The translations under genes were made by a program, and so were the position numbers. The notes below the pieces were generated by a model. That model saw only the letters and a program-made list of their open reading frames with translations, was not told the DNA's origin and ran no database searches. Below are positions 33,378 through 41,900 of a DNA stretch of 64,000 bases, piece after piece (the first letter of the stretch is position 1; the number at the start of each line of letters is the position of its first letter). The DNA is from JBLNDJ01 sp050261515 (GTDB lineage Bacteria > Acidobacteriota > Terriglobia > Bryobacterales > Bryobacteraceae): the NCBI GenBank assembly GCA_050261515.1, contig JBLNDJ010000048.1, positions 248,001-312,000 of the forward strand, written 5' to 3'.

Positions 33378-34574
33378 GTGGGCCGTTTTACAGGCATTAT
33401 CGGACTGCTGGCAGTGCTGGCGGTCTGCTTCGCATTTTCGAAGAAGCGCCGCGCGATTCAGCCGCGCGTCATTGCCTGGGGACTCGGCCTGCAATTCGCC
33501 TTCGCCTTCCTGGTGTTGAAAACCCCATTCGGCAGGCTGTTCAACGCGGCCTCGGTGGCGGTGAACGCCATGCTCGGCTACGCGGAAGAAGGCAGTAAGT
33601 TCGTCTTCGGTCCGCTCGGCGCAAAGGCCGGGCCCTTCGGCGTCGTCTTCGCGTTCCAGGTGCTGCCGATCATCATCTTTATCGCTTCGTTCTTTTCGAT
33701 CCTGTACTACCTGGGCCTGATGCAGGTAGTTATTCGCGCGATGGCTGTCGTGATGCAGAAGGTGATGGGCGCGAGCGGCGCGGAGGCGACCGACGTCGCG
33801 GCGAGCATCTTCATGGGCCAGACCGAGGCGCCGCTGACGATCCGGCCGTTCCTGGCGCGGATGACGCAATCCGAACTGTTCACCGTGATGACGAGCGGGA
33901 TGGCGCACATCTCGGGCGCGGTGATGGCGGCTTACGTGAAGATCGCGAACGTGGAGATCAAGCACCTGCTGACCGCGGTGATCATGACGGCGCCCGCGAC
34001 CATCATGCTCGCGAAGATGCTGATGCCGGAGGTCGATCAACCCGAGACGGCGGGCAAGGTCGAGATCCGCGTGGAGAAGCCCGGCGTGAACATCATCGAC
34101 GCGGCGGCGCGCGGGGCCGGCGACGGGCTGCACCTGGCGCTGAACGTGGCGGCGATGCTGATTGCGTTCCTGGCCCTGATCGCGATGTTGAACGGCGTGC
34201 TCGGCCTGTTCCACACGAGCCTGCAGCAGATCTTCGGCGTGCTGTTCGCGCCGGCGGCGTGGGTGCTGGGCGTGAGTTGGAAGGACTGCGCGGCGGTCGG
34301 CAACCTGCTCGGGACGCGGCTGGTGCTGAACGAGTTCGTCGCGTTCCTGCAACTCGGGCCGTTGCAGGCGCAGCTCGATCCGCGCTCGTTCACGATCGCG
34401 ACGTACGCGCTGTGCGGGTTTGCGAACTTCAGCTCGATCGCAATTCAGGTGGGCGGCATCGGGGCGCTGGTTCCGGAGCGCAAGTCGGACCTGGCACGGC
34501 TGGGGCTGCGGGCGGTGGCGGCGGGGACGCTCGCGAATTTCATGTCGGCCTGCATCGCCGGGCTGCTGGTATGA
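33378..34574 (+). CDS. nupC: concentrative nucleoside transporter (CNT/NupC family)
   Basis: 398 residues from GTG 33378, about ten membrane helices. Motifs: FIASFFSILYYLGLMQVVI, MGQTEAPLTIRPFLARMTQS (substrate-binding QTEAP), FTVMTSGMAHISGAVMAAYV, and C-terminal GTRLVLNEFVAFLQL, ALCGFANFSSIAIQVGGIGA. Imports nucleosides coupled to H+ or Na+. Between deoA and punA, with the latter overlapping by ATGA, so a single salvage operon. Confidence 0.95.
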   Translation: MGRFTGIIGLLAVLAVCFAFSKKRRAIQPRVIAWGLGLQFAFAFLVLKTPFGRLFNAASVAVNAMLGYAEEGSKFVFGPLGAKAGPFGVVFAFQVLPIIIFIASFFSILYYLGLMQVVIRAMAVVMQKVMGASGAEATDVAASIFMGQTEAPLTIRPFLARMTQSELFTVMTSGMAHISGAVMAAYVKIANVEIKHLLTAVIMTAPATIMLAKMLMPEVDQPETAGKVEIRVEKPGVNIIDAAARGAGDGLHLALNVAAMLIAFLALIAMLNGVLGLFHTSLQQIFGVLFAPAAWVLGVSWKDCAAVGNLLGTRLVLNEFVAFLQLGPLQAQLDPRSFTIATYALCGFANFSSIAIQVGGIGALVPERKSDLARLGLRAVAAGTLANFMSACIAGLLV

Positions 34575-35338
34575 AGCCGCGCATCGCTGTTGTGCTGGGC
34601 ACGGGGTTGGGCGCGTTCGCCGGAGAGTTGACGAACCGCACGGAGATCCCTTACAGCGAGATTCCCGGCTGGCCGCAACCGACCGCGGAGGGCCACGAGG
34701 GAAAGCTGGTGTACGGGTGCGTGGGCGAGACGCCGGTCGCGGTGCTTTCCGGCCGCGTGCACCTGTATGAGGGATACACGCCCGCGCAGGTGGTTTTCGG
34801 CGTGCGCGAGATGGCGCGGCGCGGGGTGGAGACGTTCGTGTTCACGAACGCGGCCGGGGGCATCAATTTCGAGTACTCGCGCGGCGCGCTGGTGCTCGTC
34901 GCGGACCACATCAATTTGCAGGGCTCGAATCCGCTGGTGGGGCCGAACGACGAAACGCTGGGGCCGCGGTTTCCGGATATGTCGGAGGCGTACTCGGCCG
35001 AGCTGCGGGCGAAAGCCAGGGACGTTGCGGCCGAGCTGGGCATCCCGCTGCGGGAAGGCGTCTACGCCGCGCTGCTCGGGCCGAGCTTCGAGACGCCCGC
35101 CGAAATACGATACCTGCGGGCGATTGGCGCGGACCTGGTTGGGATGTCCACCGTGCCCGAAGTCATCGCGGTGAACCACATGGGCTGCCGCGCGCTCGCG
35201 ATCTCGTGCGTGACGAACATGGCGGCCGGCATCCTGCCGCGGAAGATCACTCACGGCGAGGTGATCGAGACGGGCGAGATGATGCGCGGCACGCTGGTCC
35301 GGTTCCTGAAGGCCTTGCTGCCGCGGCTGGAAGCGTGA
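34571..35338 (+). CDS. punA: purine nucleoside phosphorylase (PunA type)
   Basis: 255 residues from ATG 34571, overlapping the transporter stop (ATGA). Motifs: IAVVLGTGLGAFAGELTNRT, GRVHLYEGYTPAQVVFGVRE, FTNAAGGINFEYSRGALVLV, EGVYAALLGPSFETPAEIRY, MSTVPEVIAVNHMGCRALAI. Trimeric PNP group that acts on inosine and guanosine; the length fits. Its TGA shares one base with the ATG of the deaminase gene. Confidence 0.95.
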   Translation: MKPRIAVVLGTGLGAFAGELTNRTEIPYSEIPGWPQPTAEGHEGKLVYGCVGETPVAVLSGRVHLYEGYTPAQVVFGVREMARRGVETFVFTNAAGGINFEYSRGALVLVADHINLQGSNPLVGPNDETLGPRFPDMSEAYSAELRAKARDVAAELGIPLREGVYAALLGPSFETPAEIRYLRAIGADLVGMSTVPEVIAVNHMGCRALAISCVTNMAAGILPRKITHGEVIETGEMMRGTLVRFLKALLPRLEA

Positions 35339-36708
35339 TGATACGTTCTTGTAGAAAAAGGCGTCTGTCCCCTTTTCTGCTGCTGTTGTGCTTCTCGGCG
35401 CGCGCGGCCGAGCCCGTGGACTGGATCTGGAGCGCGCGCTACGTCGTCACGATGGACGCCGCCCGCCGTGTGATCGACGACGGCGCGGTTGCCGTGCGCG
35501 GCGATCGTATTGTCGCAGCCGGCCCGCGCGCCGAAATCGACCGGCGGTACAAGGCGAAGCAGCGGCTCGACCGTCCGGCGGCGTTGATCGCTCCCGGGCT
35601 GATCAACGCGCACGCGCACGCGCCGATGTCCCTGCTGCGCGGCGTCGCCGACGACCTGCGGCTGGAAGACTGGCTCAAAAACTTCATTTTTCCCGCCGAA
35701 GCGAAGAACGTCACGGCCGATTTCGTCCGCTGGGGAACGCGCCTCACGTGTCTGGAAATGCTGCTGTCGGGCACGACAACCTACGCCGACATGTACTATT
35801 TCGAAGATGCGATCGCGGAAGAAACGCGCGCGGCCGGGCTGCGCGGCGTGCTCGGCGAGACGATCATCGGCTTTCCGGTCCCCGACGCGAAGACTCCCGA
35901 TGACGCGCTGCGCTCAACGGAGGGCTATTTGCAGCGCTTCCGCAACGACGCGCTCATCGTCCCCGCGGTCGCGCCGCACGCGATCTACACGAACTCCGAG
36001 CAGACGCTGCGCGCCTCGCGCGCGCTCGCGAACCGCTACGGGGCGCCGCTGCTGATCCATGTCGCCGAGACCAAGAGCGATCGGGATGCGGTGCAGAAGC
36101 TGGATTCCTGGGGCATATTGAACGGCCGCACGCTCGCCGCGCACGCGGTGTGGGCGGACGATCGCGACATCGGGACGCTCAAGGCGCGCGGCGCTGCCGT
36201 GGCGCATTGCCCGTCGAGCAACATGAAACTGGCGAGCGGTATCGCGCCGGTGGTGAAGATGCTGGCCGCGGGCGTGAACACCGGCCTCGGCACCGACGGT
36301 CCCGCGGGCAGCAACAACGACTTCGACCTGCTTGAAGAGATCGATCTCGCCGCGAAGCTTCAAAAGGTCGCGACGGGCGACCCGCGGGCGCTTCCGGCCG
36401 AGCAGGCGCTCGAGATGGCGACCATTGGCGGCGCGCGGGCGCTCGGGCTCGAAAAGGAAATCGGCTCGCTCGAAGCGGGCAAGCGCGCGGATCTGATCAC
36501 GGTCCGGCTCGACGTGCCGAACGCCGTGCCCGTGTACAGCATTGTGTCGCAGCTTGTCTATGCGCTCAAGGGCGCAGACGTGCGCGATGCAATGGTGAAC
36601 GGCCGCCTGCTCCTGCGCGACCGGCGCGTCCTGACGCTCGACGAGGCGCAGATTCTCGCGAAGGCCGCCGCGTACGGCGCGAAGGTGCGGGCATCGCTCG
36701 GCAGATAA
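35338..36708 (+). CDS. amidohydrolase, MTA/SAH deaminase type, with predicted signal peptide
   Basis: 456 residues from ATG 35338. Metal-dependent ATZ/TRZ amidohydrolase: NAHAHAP metal site, HVAETKSDRDAV, HAVWADDRDIG, CPSSNMKLASG, GLGTDGPAGSNNDFD, close to 5'-methylthioadenosine/S-adenosylhomocysteine deaminases. Unusually it seems secreted: MIRSCRKRRLSPFLLLLCFS then ARAAEP with an AxA site. Bases 35351-35376 within this signal are identical to the REP-like repeat at 21816. A GTG at 35416 (VDWIWSARYVVTMD) would give a cytoplasmic form and cannot be excluded. Last enzyme of the nucleoside salvage set; ATG shares the A of the punA stop. Confidence 0.88.
   Translation: MIRSCRKRRLSPFLLLLCFSARAAEPVDWIWSARYVVTMDAARRVIDDGAVAVRGDRIVAAGPRAEIDRRYKAKQRLDRPAALIAPGLINAHAHAPMSLLRGVADDLRLEDWLKNFIFPAEAKNVTADFVRWGTRLTCLEMLLSGTTTYADMYYFEDAIAEETRAAGLRGVLGETIIGFPVPDAKTPDDALRSTEGYLQRFRNDALIVPAVAPHAIYTNSEQTLRASRALANRYGAPLLIHVAETKSDRDAVQKLDSWGILNGRTLAAHAVWADDRDIGTLKARGAAVAHCPSSNMKLASGIAPVVKMLAAGVNTGLGTDGPAGSNNDFDLLEEIDLAAKLQKVATGDPRALPAEQALEMATIGGARALGLEKEIGSLEAGKRADLITVRLDVPNAVPVYSIVSQLVYALKGADVRDAMVNGRLLLRDRRVLTLDEAQILAKAAAYGAKVRASLGR
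35351..35376. repeat. 26-base REP-like repeat, copy 2, in frame inside a coding region
   Basis: Identical to 21816-21841 over all 26 bases (GTAG, then AAAAAGGCGTCTGTCCCC, then TTTT). It lies 12 bases after the punA stop, and in the deaminase frame most of it reads RKRRLSPF, the positively charged and early hydrophobic part of the signal peptide. The chance of a 26-base identity elsewhere in the window is negligible, so common origin is clear. Whether it is translated depends on the start codon used. Confidence 0.85.
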
Positions 36709-36715
36709 TACGGTC

Positions 36716-37744
36716 ATGAAGGCCGCACGCATACACCAGCACGGGGGACCCGAGGTCCTCGTCTACGAAGACGCTCCCGACCCGGTGTTCGCGCCGGACC
36801 AGGCGCTCATCCGCGTGCGGGCGTGCGCGCTCAATCACCTCGACCTGTGGGTGCGGGCGGGGATCCCGGGGATGAAGGTCCCGATGCCGCACATCCTCGG
36901 CAGCGATGCGGCGGGCGAGGTCGTCGGGACCGGCGCGCTGTGCCGGCGCGTGAAGCTCGGCCAGCGCGTGCTGATCTCGCCGGGCCAGAGCTGCCGCCAG
37001 TGCGAGAAATGCCTCATGGGGCGGGACAACGAGTGCCCGCGCTATACGCTGCTTGGCACGACGATCGACGGCGGCAATGCGGAGTTCGTGGCGGTGCCGG
37101 AGTATGGCGTCATCCCGATTCCGGACGATCTCGGGTTCGAAGAAGCCGCCGCCGCGCCGCTGGTCTTCGTGACCGCGTGGCACATGCTGTTCACGCGCGC
37201 GGAGTTGAAGCCTGGGGAGGATGTGCTGGTGCTCGCGGCATCGAGCGGCGTCGGGATGGCTGCGATTCAGCTTGCGAAGCTGTTCCACTCCCGCGTGATT
37301 GCGACCGCGGGCGGCGAGGCGAAGATGGACCTCGCGCGGCGCCTCGGCGCGGATTATGTTATCGACCACTACAAGCAGGACATCGCGGCCGAGGTGAAGC
37401 GCATTACCGCGCGGCGCGGCGTGGATGTAGTGTTCGAGCACGTGGGTGCGGCGACGTGGCCGGCGAGTATGCAGTCGCTCGCGCCGGCGGGGCGCGTGGT
37501 GACGTGCGGCGCGACGACGGGCTACGACGTGAAGATCGATTTGCGGTTTTTGTTCAACCGCCAACAGTCCGTGCTCGGATCGTTCATGGGGACGCAAGGG
37601 GAGCTGCACCAGGTTTTGAAGTTCGTGTTCCGGAAGCTGGTGCGGCCCGTGGTCGACCGGGTGTATCCGCTGGCGGAGATTTCGGCCGCGCACGAGCGGC
37701 TCGAAAAGAAGGAGCAGTTCGGGAAGATTGTGGTGGTTCCGTAG
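36716..37744 (+). CDS. zinc-containing alcohol dehydrogenase family protein
   Basis: 342-residue MDR enzyme. Catalytic-zone segment CALNHLDLWVRAGIPG, structural-zinc cysteines in GQSCRQCEKCLMGRDNECPR, and NAD(P)-binding VLVLAASSGVGMAAIQLAKL. GroES-like N-domain and Rossmann C-domain are both complete. The catalytic Cys of classical ADH is replaced by Asn (NHLD), which suggests a quinone-oxidoreductase or enoyl-reductase-like reaction rather than alcohol oxidation. Follows the deaminase gene by seven bases, but its relation to nucleoside salvage is unclear. Confidence 0.9.
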   Translation: MKAARIHQHGGPEVLVYEDAPDPVFAPDQALIRVRACALNHLDLWVRAGIPGMKVPMPHILGSDAAGEVVGTGALCRRVKLGQRVLISPGQSCRQCEKCLMGRDNECPRYTLLGTTIDGGNAEFVAVPEYGVIPIPDDLGFEEAAAAPLVFVTAWHMLFTRAELKPGEDVLVLAASSGVGMAAIQLAKLFHSRVIATAGGEAKMDLARRLGADYVIDHYKQDIAAEVKRITARRGVDVVFEHVGAATWPASMQSLAPAGRVVTCGATTGYDVKIDLRFLFNRQQSVLGSFMGTQGELHQVLKFVFRKLVRPVVDRVYPLAEISAAHERLEKKEQFGKIVVVP

Positions 37745-37759
37745 GCGAACGCCAGCTTC

Positions 37760-38707
37760 TCACCTTTGCGCCAGGCGCGCGGCGCGCTCGAGCGACCGCT
37801 CGAACACCGTGTCGCGTCCCGCGATTCCCAGCTCGGCGATGAGCAACTCGGGTTCCGGCAGCCGCGGCGCGAGCGCGCAGCTCAGCAGTCCGTCGGCTTC
37901 GATCAGGACCGAATCGCCCTCGGCGCGCCGGATCGACACGCGGCGCGAATCGGATTCGAGCACGAGCCCCTCGATGCCGCCGCGCACGGGAGGAACGGCT
38001 TCCAGGCGCGTTTCGATGTCGCCGCAGTCCGCGCAGCTCATGACCCAGCCCGCCAGGTAATACGCCGTCACTGGCGGCGCATCCCCGGCGTAGAAGACCG
38101 TCACGCGCCGCAGCGGCGACAGCACGGCGCGCCGCGCGGGGTCCTCGAAAATCTGCGCGACGATCTCGCGCCACCGCGTGATGCGCGCCCAGGAGAGGTC
38201 GGCCACGCGCCATCCGCGCGCCAGCGCTTGCTGAAGCTCGGCCAGCGGAGCATCGGCGACCACCTTCCCCGCCCTGCCGAAGAGCGGGGCCAGCGCCGGC
38301 AGGCGGAAGAGGCGCGTGGAGCGGCACCAGACGACCAGCGGCAGGTCGGGAGCCGTGATCGCGAGCAGGACCGGCACCAGGCCCGCGAGCCCCGCCTCGG
38401 GCGCAGCGATCTCGACCTGCTCGCAGCAGATCTGCTGCCGCGTGCCGAACGGCATCCAGCACAGCGCGTTGACGTGGTAGCCGAGCGCGCCCGCCGCACC
38501 CACACGCACAATCACGGCGCGGTTCGGATGCTCGCGCATGACCTCGGCCAGCGTTCCGGCAATCCCGGCGGGCTTCTCAGCTTCCTCGGCCACTACGATG
38601 AGCGTCAACGCGCTCGCGCGCAGCACGGGGGCGGAATCGGGGGCGGCGAGACCGGCCCATAGCTTGTGCAGGTCCGCGAGGATGCGGTCCGCGGTCACGT
38701 CGGCCAC
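37760..38707 (-). CDS. opcA: glucose-6-phosphate dehydrogenase assembly protein OpcA
   Basis: 315 residues from GTG 38707, which overlaps the zwf stop. OpcA activates and helps assemble G6PDH in cyanobacteria and actinobacteria. Seen: ALTLIVVAEEAEKPAGI, NALCWMPFGTRQQICCEQVE, LPLVVWCRSTRLFRLPALAP, ISWARITRWREIVA-like DLSWARITRWREIVAQIFED, and a C-terminal region with YYLAGWVMSCADCG. The pairing with zwf supports the call. It ends 15 bases from the convergent ADH stop. Confidence 0.9.
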   Translation of the reverse strand: MADVTADRILADLHKLWAGLAAPDSAPVLRASALTLIVVAEEAEKPAGIAGTLAEVMREHPNRAVIVRVGAAGALGYHVNALCWMPFGTRQQICCEQVEIAAPEAGLAGLVPVLLAITAPDLPLVVWCRSTRLFRLPALAPLFGRAGKVVADAPLAELQQALARGWRVADLSWARITRWREIVAQIFEDPARRAVLSPLRRVTVFYAGDAPPVTAYYLAGWVMSCADCGDIETRLEAVPPVRGGIEGLVLESDSRRVSIRRAEGDSVLIEADGLLSCALAPRLPEPELLIAELGIAGRDTVFERSLERAARLAQR

Positions 38708-40236
38708 TACGGGTTCCTCCAGGCGTGCCCGCGCCGCGCGAGCATCTCGCCGGCGGCCGCGGGTCCCCACGTCCCGGCGGCGTAGTTCGGAAAATCGAAC
38801 CGCTGTTTATTCCACGCCTCGAGCACCGGTTCGACCACGGCCCAGCTCGCTTCGACGGCGTCCTGGCGGATGTAGAGCGTCGGGTCGCCGCGCATGGCGT
38901 CGAGCAGCAGGGTCTCGTAGGCGTCCGGCTCGCGCGCCCCGAAGCTCGCGCCGTAGTTGAAATCCATCGACACGGGCCGCAGGCGCATCCCGCCGCCGGG
39001 CTGCTTCGACAGGAACCGCACCGAGATGCCCTCGTCCGGCTGGATGCGGATGATCAACAGGTTCGGCGACATCGCGCCGCCGTTTGCCCCCTCGAAGGGC
39101 GCGTGCGGTGCGGCGTAGTATTGAATCGCGATGTCGGTGACGCGCCGCGGCAGGCGCTTGCCCGTGCGCAGGTAGAACGGCACGCCGGCCCAACGCCAGT
39201 TATCGACGAACAGCGTGACGGCTGCGTAGGTGGGGGTTTGCGAATCGGGCTTCACGCCGGGCTCCTGGCGGAAACCGGGCTCGTCCTTTTCGCCGATGCG
39301 CGCGGGGCCGTACTGCCCGGCCACGGCGTTGAGCGCGACCTCCCCGGGCTTCATGATGCGGATCGACCGCAGGAGCTTCGCGCGCTCGTCGCGCACGGCG
39401 GTGGCTTCGTAGGCGGCGGCGGGCTCCATCCCGATGGTGGACATGACCTGGAGCAGGTGGTTCTGGATCATGTCGCGCAGCGCGCCGGCTTCCTCGTAAT
39501 ATGCGCCGCGGCCTTCGACGCCGATCGCCTCGGCCGCCGTGATCTGCACGTTGCTGATGTAGCGCCGGTTCCAGAGCGGCTCGAACATGCCGTTGGCAAA
39601 CCGGAACGCCAGGATGTTCTGGACAGTCTCTTTGCCGAGGTAGTGATCGATGCGGTAGATCTGCTGCTCGGGGAAGATCCGCTGCAGGTGCGCGTTCAGC
39701 TCGCGCGCGCTGGCGAGGTCGTGGCCGAAGGGCTTTTCGATCACGAGCCGGCGCCAGCCCTTGCCTTCGGCGAGCCCCGCGGCGCCGATGCCGTCCGCGG
39801 CCGTTTCGTACTGGCTGGGCTGCGTCGCGAGATAGAACAGCACGTTGCCCCCGGTCTCGAAGCGCTTTTCCGCTTCGGCCAGCCTGGCGCCGATCCGGCG
39901 GTACGCCTCGGGGTCCTTCATATCCCCGGGGACGTAACACAGCAGGTTCGAGAACGTGCGCCACATGTCGCCATCGAGGCCCTCGCCGTCCGAGAACTCG
40001 CCGACGGCCTCGCGCATCTTCTCGCGGAACTGGGCGTCGTCGAGCGGCGTGCGGGAGTTGCCGATGACGGCGAAGCCGGGAGGCAGGCGGCGGTCGCGCG
40101 CCAGCCGGTAGAGGGCGGGAATCAGTTTGCGCCGGGTGAGATCGCCGTTTGCGCCGAAGATGACCGCGGCGCAAGGTGGAGTGCGCCGCTCGAACCGGAG
40201 CGAATCCTCGAAGGGATTTTCCTGGCCCACGAACAC
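38707..40236 (-). CDS. zwf: glucose-6-phosphate 1-dehydrogenase
   Basis: 509 residues from GTG 40236. First enzyme of the oxidative pentose phosphate pathway, giving NADPH. Motifs: coenzyme-binding AAVIFGANGDLTRRKLIPAL, catalytic RIDHYLGKETVQNILAFRFA, VEKPFG-like VIEKPFGHDL, VPFYLRTGKRLPRRVTDIAI. C-terminal domain complete. Translationally coupled to opcA. A GTG at 40230 is an alternative start. Confidence 0.97.
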   Translation of the reverse strand: MFVGQENPFEDSLRFERRTPPCAAVIFGANGDLTRRKLIPALYRLARDRRLPPGFAVIGNSRTPLDDAQFREKMREAVGEFSDGEGLDGDMWRTFSNLLCYVPGDMKDPEAYRRIGARLAEAEKRFETGGNVLFYLATQPSQYETAADGIGAAGLAEGKGWRRLVIEKPFGHDLASARELNAHLQRIFPEQQIYRIDHYLGKETVQNILAFRFANGMFEPLWNRRYISNVQITAAEAIGVEGRGAYYEEAGALRDMIQNHLLQVMSTIGMEPAAAYEATAVRDERAKLLRSIRIMKPGEVALNAVAGQYGPARIGEKDEPGFRQEPGVKPDSQTPTYAAVTLFVDNWRWAGVPFYLRTGKRLPRRVTDIAIQYYAAPHAPFEGANGGAMSPNLLIIRIQPDEGISVRFLSKQPGGGMRLRPVSMDFNYGASFGAREPDAYETLLLDAMRGDPTLYIRQDAVEASWAVVEPVLEAWNKQRFDFPNYAAGTWGPAAAGEMLARRGHAWRNP

Positions 40237-40387
40237 AACGTAGCACGGGCCACCGGCACGAGCGGGCGCGGCCTTTTCATTGACGCCTATTGCTTTGCCG
40301 GCCGGGTCAAGCTAGGATGAGGTCAACCCCCCGGAACAATTCGAATCGAAAAACAAGGCGGACCGAATTCGGGAGAAATGGGTCCCT

Positions 40388-40765
40388 ATGCTAAAGCAGC
40401 CCAAGAAAATTCTGGCGGCGGTGGAGGACTTGTTCTTCACCGTCAAAATCAGCGACGCGGCCAAGCGGGCGGGGCTCCGGGTCGAGTTCATCAAGAATGA
40501 AAAGGACCTGATTCTCCGGGCGCAGGATGAAAAACCCTCGTTAATCATTTTCGATTTGAACTTCGCAGCCATGCAGCCGCTGCGGCTGATTTCGAAGCTG
40601 AAGGGGAATGCCGAGCTGAAATCGATCAGCTTGATCGGCTACCTGTCGCACGTGCAGGGAGAGCTTAAGCAGAAGGCTCACGAGATAGGGTGCGACATGG
40701 TACTGGCGCGGTCGGCGTTATCGCAGAATCTGCCGCTGATTTTGAAGCGGCATGCGGGGACGTAG
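40388..40765 (+). CDS. receiver-like (CheY-fold) protein
   Basis: 125 residues. Pattern of a single receiver domain: ILAAVEDLFFTVKISDAAKR at the start where acidic residues are usual, then LIIFDLNFAAMQPLRLISKL with the Asp at the phosphorylation position, and ISLIGYLSHVQGELKQKAHE. The acidic pair at beta-1 is reduced to one Glu-Asp and the conserved Lys after beta-5 is not obvious (VLARSAL), so it may be a non-phosphorylated pseudo-receiver. Monocistronic, convergent with trpD. A TTGCTT/TAGGAT pair 17 bases apart at about 40289-40317 could be its promoter (weak). Confidence 0.75.
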   Translation: MLKQPKKILAAVEDLFFTVKISDAAKRAGLRVEFIKNEKDLILRAQDEKPSLIIFDLNFAAMQPLRLISKLKGNAELKSISLIGYLSHVQGELKQKAHEIGCDMVLARSALSQNLPLILKRHAGT

Positions 40766-40793
40766 ACCGGTTAGCCGGACCGGGAGGGCCGCC

Positions 40794-41816
40794 CTACCGG
40801 CGCTTCGTGAAGCATGCCAGCGCTTGAAGCTTGGCCAGCGCCGCGCCGGAATCGAGGGATGCGGCCGCAAGCGCGACGCCTTCGCGGAAATCGCGCGCCT
40901 TGTCCGATGCAACCAGAGCTGCCGAGGCGTTCACGAGCACGATATCCCGCTTCGGCCCGCGCGCACCTTCCAGAATTCCCCGAGCCACGCCGCAGTTCTG
41001 CTCCGGGTCTCCGCCCTTCAGGTCGTCGAGCGCGGCCTCCGGGACTCCAAAGTCCGCGGGCGTGAGCGTGCGCCGCTCGGCGCGGCCTGCGCGGACCTCG
41101 AACGCCAGCGTCGGGCCTGTGGTGGTGATTTCGTCAAGGCCGTCGGAGCCGTGAACGACGAACCCATGCTCGAGGCCGAGCGCCGCGAGCGCGCCCGCGA
41201 TCAACTCGGCCGCGTGCGCCGAGGGCGCTCCCACCACCTGCGCCGTCGCCCCGGCCGGATTCGTCAGCGGGCCGAGCAGGTTGAACACCGTGCGCATCTT
41301 CAGCTCGACGCGGGCCGGTTGCGCGTGCTTCATTGCCGGATGGAAAGCGGGCGCGAACAGGAAGCCGATGCCGACTTCGCGGATTGCCCGCAAGGTCTGC
41401 GCAGGCCCCAGGGCGATCGAGACTCCCAACCGTTCCAGCACGTCGGCACTGCCGCAGCGGCTCGAAATCGACCGGTTTCCGTGCTTGGCCACGCGCACTC
41501 CCGCGCCCGCCACAACGAACGCCGCGAGGGTCGAGATATTGAACGTGCCGACCCCATCGCCGCCGGTGCCGCAGGTGTCGAGCAGCGGCTCTCCTTCGAG
41601 CCGCGCCGCGATCCGGCTCGCCGCCGCCCGCATGGCGCGCGCGAACCCCAGCAGCTCGCCCGAGGTTTCGCCCTTCATCCGCAGCGCGACCGCGAACGCA
41701 GCGACCTGCGCGGTGGACGCGCCGCCGCTCAGGATTACGGCCATCGCCCGCTCGGCCGCCTGCGGGTCGAGGTGCTCGCCGTTAACCGCCTGTTGAAGAT
41801 ACGGGATCAAAGACAT
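40794..41816 (-). CDS. trpD: anthranilate phosphoribosyltransferase
   Basis: 340 residues from ATG 41816. Second step specific to tryptophan synthesis: transfers phosphoribosyl from PRPP to anthranilate. Motifs: LLDTCGTGGDGVGTFNISTL, KHGNRSISSRCGSADVLERL, HPAMKHAQPARVELKMRTVF, NLLGPLTNPAGA, GLDEITTTGPT. The frame stays open upstream as the antisense shadow of sucC. No other trp genes are in the window, so trp genes are dispersed in this genome. Confidence 0.96.
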   Translation of the reverse strand: MSLIPYLQQAVNGEHLDPQAAERAMAVILSGGASTAQVAAFAVALRMKGETSGELLGFARAMRAAASRIAARLEGEPLLDTCGTGGDGVGTFNISTLAAFVVAGAGVRVAKHGNRSISSRCGSADVLERLGVSIALGPAQTLRAIREVGIGFLFAPAFHPAMKHAQPARVELKMRTVFNLLGPLTNPAGATAQVVGAPSAHAAELIAGALAALGLEHGFVVHGSDGLDEITTTGPTLAFEVRAGRAERRTLTPADFGVPEAALDDLKGGDPEQNCGVARGILEGARGPKRDIVLVNASAALVASDKARDFREGVALAAASLDSGAALAKLQALACFTKRR

Positions 41817-41900
41817 GTAAGGGCTATTTTCAGTATATTTGGGGAAGCCATCGTTCGTACTGATAGCTGACACCGGAGCGGTTGAGCTGGAGGGCTCCCC

